Shown piece after piece: positions 1 through 9,423 of a stretch of 64,000 nt of DNA (position 1 is the first letter of the stretch; every line of letters starts with the position of its first letter). Origin of the DNA: Saccharospirillum sp. MSK14-1 (lineage in GTDB: Bacteria; Pseudomonadota; Gammaproteobacteria; Pseudomonadales; Natronospirillaceae); assembly GCF_003054965.1 (NCBI RefSeq), contig NZ_MIES01000026.1:1030524-1094523 (forward strand), read 5' to 3'. The position numbers were made by a program, and so were the translations under genes. A model generated the notes under the pieces. It was given only the letters and a program-made list of their open reading frames with translations. It was not told where the DNA came from and searched no databases.

Positions 1-75
1 AATGGTCTTGATCATTGCGTGAGATTTGATGAACAACAGTGCTGGCTGGAGGTCGCGGGGCGGACTAAAGTCGCG

Positions 76-91
76 TTAATCAATCGATTAA
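76..91. promoter_or_regulatory. Candidate TetR operator
   Basis: A 16-bp dyad, TTAATC-aatc-GATTAA, lies 12 bp before the tetR start codon and just ahead of its ribosome binding site (GGAG, 95-98). TetR-family genes often repress themselves from such palindromes. The assignment rests on position and symmetry only. Confidence 0.4.
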
Positions 92-103
92 TGTGGAGTC
101 TGC

Positions 104-706
104 ATGGCCGATCTCAATGATGACAATGCCCGCGAGCGCTTATTAAACGCCGGGCGTTATCTGTTTTTGCGGCAGGAGTACCACCGGGTCTCCATTCGTC
201 GCCTGGCCGAACGTGCCGAGGTGAACTCCGCCATGATTGCCTATTACTTCGGCGACAAGAACGGCCTGTTTCAGGCCGTGCTGCTCAGCTACATCGACCC
301 GATGCGCAACGCCATGCTCGAACGGCTGGTGCAAACGCCGGAACTGACCTACGCCGAACTGTTCCGCTATTTCTTCCGCTACGCCCCGCGCGACTTAATG
401 CGGCTGATCATCCGCAACGCGCTCTTTGAGCCGGATGAACACTGGCGCTGGATTCTCGACAAGCTGCTGCGTCCGTTGCTGACGGAAGTGGAGCAACGCT
501 TTGGCCGGGTGTTGCCCGAAGGTCCGTTGCAGCGGCCCGAGCAAGCGCGGCTGGCACTGCAATCGTTGCTGGTGTTTCCCATCCTTGGGCAGACGCTGCT
601 CGAATCGGTGCGCGGTGCACCCATGGACGACACCTTCTTTGATGACCTGGCCGACTACTTCGGCTTATTGCTCGACCGAGCCTTCGCACCGGAGACCGAC
701 CAATGA
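104..706 (+). CDS. TetR/AcrR family transcriptional regulator
   Basis: A 200-residue protein of normal TetR length. The N-terminal helix-turn-helix (about residues 10-58) ends in the typical recognition segment with A-x-I-A-Y-Y-F-G-D-K-N-G-L; the rest is a helical ligand-binding domain with no recognisable ligand signature. GGAG five bases before the ATG supports this start. The stop overlaps the next start by 4 bp (ATGA), so it is cotranscribed with the RND exporter and probably represses the operon. The inducing compound cannot be told from sequence. Confidence 0.93.
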   Translation: MADLNDDNARERLLNAGRYLFLRQEYHRVSIRRLAERAEVNSAMIAYYFGDKNGLFQAVLLSYIDPMRNAMLERLVQTPELTYAELFRYFFRYAPRDLMRLIIRNALFEPDEHWRWILDKLLRPLLTEVEQRFGRVLPEGPLQRPEQARLALQSLLVFPILGQTLLESVRGAPMDDTFFDDLADYFGLLLDRAFAPETDQ

Positions 707-3132
707 ACCCATCACCCTCCTGGCTCGACCGCTACAGCGATGCGCTGATACACACGCCAAAGCGCATTTTACTGGCCGTGCTGCTGCTGGTCGCAGCGCT
801 CGCCAGTCAGTTGCCGACGCTGACACTCGATACCAATCTTGAGCACTTTATCAGCGCTGACAATCCGGCGCGTCAGGCGTACGACCGGGTGAAAACCGTG
901 TACGGGCGCAACGATGTCATCGTGGTCGGTATCAGCGCCAACGATGTGCTCGCCGCAAGCACATTAACGCAGCTGGCCGATCTGCACCGCCGCATCGAAC
1001 AGGACGTGCCCTGGGTTAAACGCGTCAACAGCCTGATCAATGCGCCTTACCAACAAGGCCAAGGTGACGCCTTACTGGTTGATGACCTGATACCGCAACC
1101 CGTTGCCACACTCAGCCGCGCGGACATTGAAGCGCGGCTGGCGCAAACGCCAACGCTGGAAGGCATGGTCATCGACGCCGAGCGAACCTTTACCACCCTG
1201 GTCATTGAACCGTTCACCTACGACTTCGACCCCACTGCCGTGGCTCAGGAAAACGATGCCTTTGGCGATGCGTTCGGCGACGATTTCACAGCGGTTCCCG
1301 ATGCCGCCGAAGCGAACACCACCAACGACGACTTTCTGCCCATCGGAAAAACCAACGAACTGATCGATGCCTTGCAGCAACAATTGTCAGCGTCGGATCT
1401 GCACAGCGTTGTTGCTGGTATGCCGGTGGTGAATCAGCAGCTCGAACAAACGATGAAGACAGAAATGCTCACCTTTATTCGTTTGACGGTGGCGCTGATT
1501 ATTATTGTGCTGGTGTTGTTTTTCCGTCGCGTCAGTGCCGTGGTTGCCCCCATGGTCGCAGTGATTCTGGCCATCGTTATGACCTTTTCGCTGCTCGCCC
1601 TTTCCGGTCAGGCCGTGCAGATGCCGCTGATCCTGGTGCCGTCGTTTTTACTGGCTATAGCCGTCGGTGATTCGGTGCATGTATTGACGCATTTTTTTAA
1701 TCAATACAATGCTGGAAAAACCCGCCGTGATGCCATGCGCCATGCCTTGGGTGTGACGGCCTTGCCGATTTTATTAACCTCACTCACCACGGCCGCTGGT
1801 CTGGCAACGCTCGCCAGTGGCGATTTAATTCCCATCGCCAACCTGGGTGTTTTCTCGGCCATCGGTGTCATGCTGGCGCTCTTGTTAACGCTGGTGGTAT
1901 TACCCACCCTGATGGCGCTTTGGCCGTTAGCCGCACCCAAGGCGACGCATCCGTCGGCACAACAAATGCCGTTGCTGCAACGTCTGTCGAATGTGAACTG
2001 GCGCTTCGGCGGTCTCTTTGCAGGCATCTGGCTGGTGGTGGTTGTCGTTGCCATGGTGGGCGTGTTGCAACTGCGCTTTTCGTTTAATCCGCTGAACTGG
2101 ATGCCTGTGAATTCGGCCATTCGTCAGGCCACCGAAACGGTCGATTCGCGGTTAAGTGGCACCATCAATATGGACGTGGTCATTGCCACGGGGCGCGACA
2201 ACGGCATTAAAAACCCGGCGTTATTACAAGCACTCGATGACGCCCTGATCGATTTGCAGGAAGACACCCCCGGTGGCGTTCGCATCGGCCACGTCAATTC
2301 GTTAATCGATATTGTTAAAGGCACGCATCAGGCTTTGAACGAAGGCGATGCGGCGTTTTATCGTCTGCCTGACGATGCCGGTTTGCTGGCCGAAGAATTA
2401 CTGTTGTTTGAAAACAGCGGCGCCGATGAATTAAGCCGACTGGTCGACTCATCGTTCAGCGAAACCAAGGTCACGCTGATCGTTCCCTGGCAAGACATCC
2501 TCGCCTATCAGGCGTTTATCGATGTTGTCGAGCAGCGTCTGGGCAACGCCGTTGAACCCTGGGCACAGGTTTCGGTCACTGGCTTATTACCATTACTCAG
2601 CGAAGCGTTGAATGCGGTTATTCGCACCACGGCCTGGAGTTATGCGCTGGCCGCGCTCGTTATTGCCGTCATGCTGATGCTATTGCTGCGCTCGGTTAGC
2701 CTGGGTCTTATTGCCATGTTGCCGAATTTGGCGCCCATAATTGTGGTGATGGGGCTGATGCACCGTGTCGGTATACCGCTCGATTTATTCACCATGCTGG
2801 TGGCGACCATTGCCATTGGCATCACCGTCGATAACACCGTGCACTTTGCGCATCACTTCCGCAGCGCACTCTTTGAACAGCGCGATGTGCGCCGCGCTAC
2901 CGACAGCGCTTTTCAAAATGCGGGCAACGCTTTGCTGACGACCGCCGTGGTATTAACCGCTGGTTTCTATGTGTTTTTGTTCAGCGACGTCTCGAGCATT
3001 TTCAATTTTGGGTTTCTCAGTGGCACCGCCTTTTTACTGGCGTTGCTGTCGAACTTTACGCTGACGCCAGTGCTGCTGCGCTGGTATGCGCCGGTGTTAT
3101 TGCGCCAATCGTCTTCGCAACAGGAGCATTAA
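703..3132 (+). CDS. RND/MMPL family exporter (single-chain permease)
   Basis: An 809-residue inner-membrane permease with the duplicated RND layout: one N-terminal membrane helix (about 20-40), a large periplasmic loop (to about 260), five more helices, then a second loop and helix bundle. The helix motif GDSVHVLTHF (about 323) is mirrored in the second half by GITVDNTVHF (about 706), each with the Asp expected for proton relay. The size fits the MMPL/HpnN-like branch rather than AcrB (about 1,040). No membrane-fusion protein or TolC homologue follows; instead a LolA-like protein and an outer-membrane protein do. This suggests lipid or hydrophobic-molecule transfer to the outer membrane (inference). 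Confidence 0.9.
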   Translation: MNPSPSWLDRYSDALIHTPKRILLAVLLLVAALASQLPTLTLDTNLEHFISADNPARQAYDRVKTVYGRNDVIVVGISANDVLAASTLTQLADLHRRIEQDVPWVKRVNSLINAPYQQGQGDALLVDDLIPQPVATLSRADIEARLAQTPTLEGMVIDAERTFTTLVIEPFTYDFDPTAVAQENDAFGDAFGDDFTAVPDAAEANTTNDDFLPIGKTNELIDALQQQLSASDLHSVVAGMPVVNQQLEQTMKTEMLTFIRLTVALIIIVLVLFFRRVSAVVAPMVAVILAIVMTFSLLALSGQAVQMPLILVPSFLLAIAVGDSVHVLTHFFNQYNAGKTRRDAMRHALGVTALPILLTSLTTAAGLATLASGDLIPIANLGVFSAIGVMLALLLTLVVLPTLMALWPLAAPKATHPSAQQMPLLQRLSNVNWRFGGLFAGIWLVVVVVAMVGVLQLRFSFNPLNWMPVNSAIRQATETVDSRLSGTINMDVVIATGRDNGIKNPALLQALDDALIDLQEDTPGGVRIGHVNSLIDIVKGTHQALNEGDAAFYRLPDDAGLLAEELLLFENSGADELSRLVDSSFSETKVTLIVPWQDILAYQAFIDVVEQRLGNAVEPWAQVSVTGLLPLLSEALNAVIRTTAWSYALAALVIAVMLMLLLRSVSLGLIAMLPNLAPIIVVMGLMHRVGIPLDLFTMLVATIAIGITVDNTVHFAHHFRSALFEQRDVRRATDSAFQNAGNALLTTAVVLTAGFYVFLFSDVSSIFNFGFLSGTAFLLALLSNFTLTPVLLRWYAPVLLRQSSSQQEH

Positions 3133-3134
3133 CT

Positions 3135-3944
3135 ATGACTCGTTTTTCGCTCAATCCCATTGTTGGTTTACTCATCCTTTTGGTAGCCGCTGCGCACAGC
3201 ATGTGTGCCCGCGCTGAAACCGGGCTCGAGATTATGACGCAGGTGGATGCGCAGCAAGATCCACCGGTGATGGCCGCCGACATGACCATGACGCTGATCG
3301 ACCGCAACAATAATCAACGTGTGCGCTCGTTACGGTCACTGAGCAAAACCTTTGACGAAGCCGATCGCCAACGGTTGTTTTTTCTGGAACCCTCGGATGT
3401 ACGTGGCACCGGTTTTTTGGTGGTCGACTACCACGACGCCGACCGCGATGACGACCAATGGCTGTTTTTGCCCAGCCTGAATAAATCGAAACGCATCGCT
3501 GGCAGCGACCAGAGCGGCAGCTTTATGGGGTCCGATTTATCGTACGCCGACATGGCGTCACGCAACCTCGACGACTGGACGTACGAACTCATTCGTGAAG
3601 ACAGCGTGGGCGACGACGCGGTGTGGATCGTTAACGCCACCGCGGCAAACAGCAGGGTAATCGACCAGACCGGCTACACCGAATCGCTGCTCTACATTCA
3701 GCAAAGTAATTACCGCGTGATTCGCGCCATTCACACCCAGACCGGCACCAACCAGCGCAAGCTGCTGAACATTCCGCAGTGGGAGCAGCGCGACGGTTAT
3801 TGGCTGCCCAAAGTCATGCAGGTGGTCAGTCAGGAAGGTGGGCAAACGGTGCATCGCACGCAACTGACATTCAGCCGTATTGACCTGAATGTTGATGCGC
3901 CCGATGCCGAATTTTCCGTGCAACGTTTGGAGCAAGGGCTGTGA
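3135..3944 (+). CDS. Outer membrane lipoprotein-sorting (LolA-like) protein
   Basis: 269 residues with a clear signal peptide (about 1-27, ending C-A-R-A). The mature part has the beta-rich pattern of the LolA-like family found beside MMPL/RND exporters: L-R-S-L-S-K near residue 60, a D-x-x-L-F-L-P-S-L block near 113, then a G-S-F-M-G-S-D-L-S-Y-A-D motif, which is very characteristic. It starts 2 bp after the exporter stop with GGAG upstream. Likely a periplasmic carrier working with the RND pump and the next gene's outer-membrane protein. The true cargo is unknown. Confidence 0.87.
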   Translation: MTRFSLNPIVGLLILLVAAAHSMCARAETGLEIMTQVDAQQDPPVMAADMTMTLIDRNNNQRVRSLRSLSKTFDEADRQRLFFLEPSDVRGTGFLVVDYHDADRDDDQWLFLPSLNKSKRIAGSDQSGSFMGSDLSYADMASRNLDDWTYELIREDSVGDDAVWIVNATAANSRVIDQTGYTESLLYIQQSNYRVIRAIHTQTGTNQRKLLNIPQWEQRDGYWLPKVMQVVSQEGGQTVHRTQLTFSRIDLNVDAPDAEFSVQRLEQGL

Positions 3945-5260
3945 ACACAACGCCTTTTCTCGTCACGGCAGCACTGATGACCGCCGCTCCGTTGTGCGCC
4001 CAGGCCGAAGACGACCCCTTTGCCGATGCCTTTAATGATGCCTTCGAAAACGTACGCACCGACGCCCCCGAACAACAGACCCTTTATGTGTCGCATCGGC
4101 TGTTCACGGGTGGGCAACTGAACCTGGCGCACGACCAACCGGAGGCGGGTGAAACCGACCATCGGGGTTTATCGGGCCTGACCACCGGCTGGCAACCTCG
4201 CCTGGAATGGCGGCCGAACGATGCGCTCGACGCCGTGTTGGATGTTCGCCTCGAACAAGACTGGGTGTTTGCGTTAAAACCCGACGCTGACTGGCAAGAC
4301 GATTACCGCGACAAACGCGAAACCCGGCTCGCCATCGAACAGGCCACGCTCGGCTATCGGTCGTTGCGCGGCGCGGCATCGGTGGGTAAGCAAACGCTGG
4401 CCTGGGGGTTTAACGATGTGCTCTCGGTGAACGAGCCGGTCAACCCGCCAAAACGCAGCCAGCCCGGTCTGCAAGATCCGGACGATGCCTTCGTGCCACG
4501 CTGGTTAACCGAAGGCCGGTATTACATGGGTGACTGGACGGTGCAGGGCGTGATCGCGCTCGACAACCCCGTTGCCGAGCAGCCGGTGTTCGGCAGCGAC
4601 TACTACCCCATGCCCACCGCCCTCAATGACCAAACCCCAGCCTCACCCTTTGAAGACGCCGAAGCATTGTCCGGTGGTGTTCGGTTCAGCGGTTTGCTGT
4701 TCGGGGCGGATGCCGGTGCCTTTGTTTGGCGCGGCTATAACAGCGCCGGTCATATCCAAAACGGGCGCCGCCAATATGAGCGCCTCACTCAGGTGGGGGG
4801 CGGTTTCAGCGTACCGGTCGAGCCGGCGGTGCTGAAAGCCGAACTGCGCTGGGAAGACGGGTTGGTTTTTGCTGACCAGGCCACTGAACGCCTGGCCTGG
4901 ACGCTCGGTGCCGACATCACCTTGCCCGCCGACAGCCGCCTGATCATCGAACACCAAAGTCGTTATTTACCCGGCTACCAATCCGCCATGGCGTCCATCG
5001 GCGATGAATTCGAACAGCAATGGGCGCTGGGTTTGGAACACAGCCGTTGGAACGAGCGGCTAACCTTCAAAGCCATGGTGCTCGGTTTCGGGAACGATTT
5101 GGACAACGGCCAGGTGATGCGCACCTCCGCGGAATGGACAGTGAGTGACCACTGGCAAACCGAAGTCGGCGGGGTGATTTACCGCGATGGCGATGCCGCT
5201 TTACCGAGCCTCGCCGCCGATAACGACCGCCTCTACTGGCGCCTCGATTACCGGTTTTAG
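3941..5260 (+). CDS. Outer-membrane beta-barrel protein of RND/LolA operon
   Basis: 439 residues with a signal peptide (about 1-22). The mature protein has alternating amphipathic strands and ends W-R-L-D-Y-R-F with a terminal Phe, as expected for BAM-assembled barrels. It resembles DUF1302/alginate-export-type barrels often placed with RND exporters, but I cannot assign it firmly. Translation starts at GTG inside the preceding gene's stop (GTGA overlap), so expression is coupled. A repeated D-P-F-A-D-A-F-N-D-A-F stretch sits just after the signal peptide; a similar acidic Phe/Asp-rich run occurs in the exporter's periplasmic loop, which may be an interaction motif. Confidence 0.75.
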   Translation: MNTTPFLVTAALMTAAPLCAQAEDDPFADAFNDAFENVRTDAPEQQTLYVSHRLFTGGQLNLAHDQPEAGETDHRGLSGLTTGWQPRLEWRPNDALDAVLDVRLEQDWVFALKPDADWQDDYRDKRETRLAIEQATLGYRSLRGAASVGKQTLAWGFNDVLSVNEPVNPPKRSQPGLQDPDDAFVPRWLTEGRYYMGDWTVQGVIALDNPVAEQPVFGSDYYPMPTALNDQTPASPFEDAEALSGGVRFSGLLFGADAGAFVWRGYNSAGHIQNGRRQYERLTQVGGGFSVPVEPAVLKAELRWEDGLVFADQATERLAWTLGADITLPADSRLIIEHQSRYLPGYQSAMASIGDEFEQQWALGLEHSRWNERLTFKAMVLGFGNDLDNGQVMRTSAEWTVSDHWQTEVGGVIYRDGDAALPSLAADNDRLYWRLDYRF

Positions 5261-5378
5261 CGACCTCAGCGCCAAGCGGCGACGCCCAGAAACATAATGA
5301 GGGAAGACGAACGGCTGAAAATCTGGACAATGGCGCCCTTCAGGCCCCAGGCAAACCCCATTACCCGGTATTCTCGTC

Positions 5379-7574
5379 ATGGAAATCAACGTTCGTTTTC
5401 TCGACAACCTCAGGCTCGAAGCGCTGTTCGACGACTTCAGCGTCATCACCGACCAGCCGATTCGCTACAAAGGCGATGGCTCCGCGCCCAGCCCGTTCGA
5501 CTATTTCCTGGCGTCCTCAGCCTTGTGCGCGGCCTACTTTGTACTGGTGTACTGCAAAGCGCGTGATATACCGACCGACAACATTAAGCTGTCGCAGAAC
5601 AACATCGTCGACCCGGAAAACCGCTACAACCAGATTTTTAAAATTCAGGTCGAACTGCCGGAAGACATTTCCGACAAAGACCGCCAGGGCATTTTGCGTT
5701 CCATCGACCGCTGCACCGTGAAAAAAGTGGTGCAAACCGGGCCTAGTTTTGAAATTGAATCGGTCGAGCATCTGGCCGAAGACGCCAACGCCTTGCTGAT
5801 GACCTTGCCCGAAGGCGACGCTCAAACCTATATCGAAGGCAAAGACCTGCCACTGGAAAAGACCATCGCCAACATGACCGGCATTCTGGCCAACCTGGGT
5901 ATGAAGATTGAAGTCTCTTCCTGGCGCAACATCGTGCCGAACGTCTGGTCGCTGCACATTCGCGATGCCGCCTCACCGGCCTGTTTTACCAACGGCAAAG
6001 GCGCCACCAAAGAAGCCGCGCTGTGTTCGGCGCTGGGCGAGTTCATTGAACGACTGAACTGCAACTTCTTCTACAACGATCAGTTTTTTGGCGAAGCGAT
6101 CGCCAACAGCGAATTCGTGCATTACCCCGATGAACAATGGTTCCAGCCGGGCGACGACGATGCCTTGCCCGACGGCATTCTCGACGACCACTGTCGCGCC
6201 ATTTACGACCCCGATGGCGAGCTGTGTGGCTCGAACCTGTACGACACCAATTCCGGCCGCACTGACCGTGGCATTTGTTCGCTGCCGTTCGTGCGCCGCT
6301 CTGACAATGAGACCGTTTATTTTCCCTCGAACCTGATCGAAAACCTCTTCCTCAGTAACGGCATGAGCGCCGGTAATACGATTGAAGAAGCGCAGGTGCA
6401 GTGTCTGTCGGAAATTTTTGAACGGGCGGTAAAACGCGAGATCATCGAACAGGAAATGGTACTGCCGGATGTGCCGAAAAGCGTGCTCGCCAAATACCCA
6501 CATATCGAAGCGGGCATCGCCGGTTTGGAAGAGCAGGGCTTTCCGGTGCTGGTCAAAGACGCCTCGCTCGGCGGCCAGTTCCCGGTGATGTGCGTTACCT
6601 TAATGAACCCACGCACCGGTGGTGTGTTTGCATCGTTCGGCGCGCACCCCAGCTTTGAAGTCGCGCTGGAACGCAGCCTCACCGAGCTGTTGCAGGGCCG
6701 CAGTTTCGAAGGGTTGAACGACGTGCCGCAACCGACTTTCAACAGCCTGGCGGTGTCGGAACCGAACAACTTTGTGGAACATTTTATCGATTCCAGCGGC
6801 GTAATTTCCTGGCGATTTTTCAGCAGCAAAGCCGATTACGAATTTAATGAATGGGACTTTTCAGGAACCAACAGCGAAGAAGTGACGGCGCTGTTCGGCA
6901 TTCTCGATAAGCTGGGCAAAGAAGCCTACATCGCCAACTACGACGCGCTAGGCGCACCGGCCTGTCGTATTCTGGTGCCGGGCTATTCGGAAGTCTATCC
7001 GGTTGAAGATTTGATCGAAGACAACACCAATGTGGCGCTCGATTACCGCGCCGACATTCTCAACCTGCACCGATTGAGTGACGACGAACTGGAAGACTTA
7101 TTGCAGCGTCTTGAAGCCAGCCAGCTCGACGATTACATGACCATCATCACGCTGATCGGCATCGAATTCGACGAGAACACGCCCTGGGGCCAGCTCACCA
7201 TTCTGGAACTGAAATTGTTGATTTGCCTGGCGCTGCAATGGCATCAGGACGCGCTCGATCTGGTCGAAGCCTTTTTGCAATTCAACGACAACACCGTCGA
7301 ACGCGGTCTGTTCTATCGCGCGGTCAATGCGGTGCTGGAAATTGTGCTCGACGACGATCTTGACCTCGACGACTTCGAACACAATCTGCGCCGCATGTAT
7401 GGCGAAGCCACCATGGATGCCGTTATCGGTTCTTGCGCTGGCAGTGTACGTTTCCATGGACTGACCGAAACCAATATGCAGTTAGACGGGCTGGAAAAAC
7501 ATCAGCGCTTAATTGAAAGTTACCAGAAACTGCACGCCGCAAGAGCGGCTCAGGCGGGCATTAAACTGAGTTGA
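5379..7574 (+). CDS. ycaO: OsmC-YcaO fusion protein
   Basis: A 731-residue fusion. Residues about 1-135 resemble OsmC (D-Y-F-L-A-S-S-A-L-C-A-A-Y near 47). Residues about 150-560 are a YcaO ATP-grasp-like cyclodehydratase domain with its two glutamate-rich nucleotide/magnesium helices: K-E-A-A-L-C-S-A-L-G-E-F-I-E-R (about 210) and E-E-A-Q-V-Q-C-L-S-E-I-F-E-R (about 336). The C-terminal 170 residues look helical and TPR-like, as in E. coli YcaO (586 residues), which lacks the OsmC part. E. coli YcaO is linked to beta-methylthiolation of ribosomal protein S12; no natural-product precursor peptide is seen here, so the housekeeping role is more likely. Confidence 0.9.
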   Translation: MEINVRFLDNLRLEALFDDFSVITDQPIRYKGDGSAPSPFDYFLASSALCAAYFVLVYCKARDIPTDNIKLSQNNIVDPENRYNQIFKIQVELPEDISDKDRQGILRSIDRCTVKKVVQTGPSFEIESVEHLAEDANALLMTLPEGDAQTYIEGKDLPLEKTIANMTGILANLGMKIEVSSWRNIVPNVWSLHIRDAASPACFTNGKGATKEAALCSALGEFIERLNCNFFYNDQFFGEAIANSEFVHYPDEQWFQPGDDDALPDGILDDHCRAIYDPDGELCGSNLYDTNSGRTDRGICSLPFVRRSDNETVYFPSNLIENLFLSNGMSAGNTIEEAQVQCLSEIFERAVKREIIEQEMVLPDVPKSVLAKYPHIEAGIAGLEEQGFPVLVKDASLGGQFPVMCVTLMNPRTGGVFASFGAHPSFEVALERSLTELLQGRSFEGLNDVPQPTFNSLAVSEPNNFVEHFIDSSGVISWRFFSSKADYEFNEWDFSGTNSEEVTALFGILDKLGKEAYIANYDALGAPACRILVPGYSEVYPVEDLIEDNTNVALDYRADILNLHRLSDDELEDLLQRLEASQLDDYMTIITLIGIEFDENTPWGQLTILELKLLICLALQWHQDALDLVEAFLQFNDNTVERGLFYRAVNAVLEIVLDDDLDLDDFEHNLRRMYGEATMDAVIGSCAGSVRFHGLTETNMQLDGLEKHQRLIESYQKLHAARAAQAGIKLS

Positions 7575-7585
7575 TCGCAAGCCGA

Positions 7586-7626
7586 TTGAGACCCACAACC
7601 ACCTCCACTGTGGTTGCGGGTCTCAA
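7586..7626. terminator. Bidirectional stem-loop between convergent genes
   Basis: A 17-bp stem with one mismatch and a 7-nt loop (arms 7586-7602 and 7610-7626, core GAGACCC/GGGTCTC) sits between the convergent OsmC-YcaO and M28 peptidase genes. It lacks a clear T-run but is placed as a shared transcription end. Confidence 0.65.
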
Positions 7627-7648
7627 CCGGTGCTGCCGTTGGCTGGCG

Positions 7649-8716
7649 TTATTGATCCAGCCAGGCAGCCAGTAATTGCGACGACTGATGCATCTGCTGC
7701 GGCACGCGGTTGCCAAACAATTCCAGCAAGCGTTCTAGCTGATCGTTGCGGGTGTGGATGATTTTCCCCCACTGAGTTTCTTCATCGCGGTTACAAGCGG
7801 TGCGGGCTTCGGCGTCGTAACAATCCCACACCGCTTCGTGCGTGGTTTGCGAATAGCCGTCATAGCCTTCTTCGCCGTTAATGCTGAAATTCGTGGCTTC
7901 AACGTACGCAATGGGAATGCCCGAGCAGGCAAAGTAACGCTGGTCCGACCAATCGCCGGTTTCGCCCGGCGCATAACCGGGGTAACCCGGGTGTTCAATA
8001 AACGCCAACCCGGCTTGTTCCGACACCGCTATTAACTCTTCACGCAGATCGGCACTGGCGCTGTAGGTCGATGCGTCCGCGCAATGTTCCGACGGCGTGC
8101 TGGGCGCACTGTGAATGTACAGAATGTCACCACCGGCAATGGTGTCGAGGTTGACCATGGCATCCACATCGTCGGCGTGCCCGGCGCGCACAAATGCCTG
8201 CGAACCGTACATGCCCAATTCCTCGGCACCGAATAAGGCGAAGGTCAGCGTGAAGGGCGGCTGCTCATCGTGCAGTGCCAGGTGTTCGGCCAGGGCGACG
8301 ATCAGCGCCACACTGATGCCGTTATCCGTGGTGCCGTGCGATTCGAACATCTGGCCGGCGTTGTCGTAATGTCCGCCAATCACGACATGGCGGTCGGACG
8401 CGCCATCAATCGTCACCCATAGATTGCGGCTGGCTTGGGTGCGGCTGGCGAATTCAAAATCGAAGGTCTGCCATTGCACCATTAAACCGGCGCCTTCCCA
8501 CGCTTCGGCCAATACATCGGCGGTGGCGGTTTCTACCTGATTACCCGCAAAGCGGTTGCTCAGGTGCTTCTCCAAGACCTGGGTAATCTGCCAGGCGCGT
8601 TCACTTACCGCCAACGCATCCACCGCCAGCGCCGGCGCAGCCGACAGCAGCAAAGACAACATCACAACGGAACTTTTGAGCAAACGGGCAATCAGACTAG
8701 GTTGGCGAATCATCAT
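7649..8716 (-). CDS. Secreted M28 family zinc aminopeptidase
   Basis: 355 residues with a signal peptide (about 1-31, ending P-A-L-A). The M28 metal-binding set is visible: H116 and D118 in G-G-H-Y-D-N, D131 in T-T-D-N-G, the E165-E166 pair in F-G-A-E-E-L-G-M-Y-G, D191 in N-L-D, and a later W-S-D-Q-R-Y-F block before the last ligand region. Probably a periplasmic or secreted dizinc aminopeptidase. Two adjacent ATG codons (8716 and 8713) follow an AAGGGA ribosome site; the first is used here. It stands alone, convergent with the YcaO gene. Confidence 0.88.
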   Translation of the reverse strand: MMIRQPSLIARLLKSSVVMLSLLLSAAPALAVDALAVSERAWQITQVLEKHLSNRFAGNQVETATADVLAEAWEGAGLMVQWQTFDFEFASRTQASRNLWVTIDGASDRHVVIGGHYDNAGQMFESHGTTDNGISVALIVALAEHLALHDEQPPFTLTFALFGAEELGMYGSQAFVRAGHADDVDAMVNLDTIAGGDILYIHSAPSTPSEHCADASTYSASADLREELIAVSEQAGLAFIEHPGYPGYAPGETGDWSDQRYFACSGIPIAYVEATNFSINGEEGYDGYSQTTHEAVWDCYDAEARTACNRDEETQWGKIIHTRNDQLERLLELFGNRVPQQMHQSSQLLAAWLDQ

Positions 8717-8850
8717 AGGGGTCCCTTTTTACAGCCTTTGGTGACACAGTAGTCAACGCTACCGCTAAGCACGGAATATCAGCACAGGCCGGGCGATAAC
8801 ATCAAGCCGGGCAGTGCGATGAACCCACACACATAAAAACAGAGGTGACC

Positions 8851-9252
8851 ATGCCAGAGATCAACATCAGCCTGAATCGTAAAGGCGCTACCGCCAGCGA
8901 AGCGCACATCCGCAACCACAGCGTGGTGATGGACCGCCCCACCGAAAAAGGCGGCGAAGACCAGGGCCCCATGGGCGGCGAAACCCTGTTGGCCGCACTG
9001 GGCGGCTGCTTTATGTCGAACCTCGTGGCCGCTGCGGCTGCCCGCGACATCGACCTGGGAGATATTGATGTCGCCATCACCGGCCACCTCGACGGCACCC
9101 CACCGGTGTTCAACACCATCGACATGGCCGTCACCGGCCCGGCCGGCATCGATGACCTGGAAAAACTGGTCACCATCGCCGAACGCGGCTGCATCGCCTC
9201 GAATACTTTAAAACAGGGTTTGAACGTGCGAGTGACCACCCACACGCGCTGA
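8851..9252 (+). CDS. OsmC family protein
   Basis: 133 residues, standard OsmC length. It has the two redox cysteines of the OsmC/Ohr fold: C53 in L-G-G-C-F-M-S-N and C114 in E-R-G-C-I-A-S-N. OsmC proteins reduce organic hydroperoxides with thiols; this small form could also be a YhfA-like relative. The ATG at 8851 is preferred over a GTG two codons earlier because AGAGG (8841-8845) is correctly spaced from it. It is separated from the M28 gene by a divergent region of about 130 bp. Confidence 0.88.
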   Translation: MPEINISLNRKGATASEAHIRNHSVVMDRPTEKGGEDQGPMGGETLLAALGGCFMSNLVAAAAARDIDLGDIDVAITGHLDGTPPVFNTIDMAVTGPAGIDDLEKLVTIAERGCIASNTLKQGLNVRVTTHTR

Positions 9253-9264
9253 TCACACAAGCCA

Positions 9265-9303
9265 GGCCCGCTGTTCCGGCCCATAACGCCAGCGGGCCGG
9301 AAC
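9265..9303 (+). terminator. Alternative stem-loops after osmC
   Basis: Two overlapping perfect stems can form: GGCCCGCTG (9265-9273) with CAGCGGGCC (9290-9298), or GTTCCGGCCC (9273-9282) with GGGCCGGAAC (9294-9303). They exclude each other. No T-run follows, so this may be a processed or factor-assisted 3' end rather than a canonical terminator. Confidence 0.45.
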
Positions 9304-9352
9304 CTCACCAAACCGCCTTTCTAACGCGGGCAGCCAAGACACCGCCTAAGCC

Positions 9353-9380
9353 TAGACTTGGCCGTCACCCACGTTATAAT
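9353..9380 (+). promoter_or_regulatory. tRNA promoter
   Basis: A perfect -10 TATAAT (9375-9380) with a 4/6 -35 TAGACT (9353-9358) and a 16-bp spacer, followed by the GC-rich discriminator typical of stable-RNA promoters. It lies about 44 bp before the tRNA. Confidence 0.6.
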
Positions 9381-9423
9381 GCCGCCCTCGTTTTCAGACC
9401 AGCGTTCGCTGGCTGATCTCAAA

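Noticed and set aside
1..120. Open frame from the window edge ending at TGA 118-120, overlapping tetR
   Set aside because: Only 39 codons, no family signal; it would overlap the tetR start by 17 bp, and an open frame of that length is not rare by chance.
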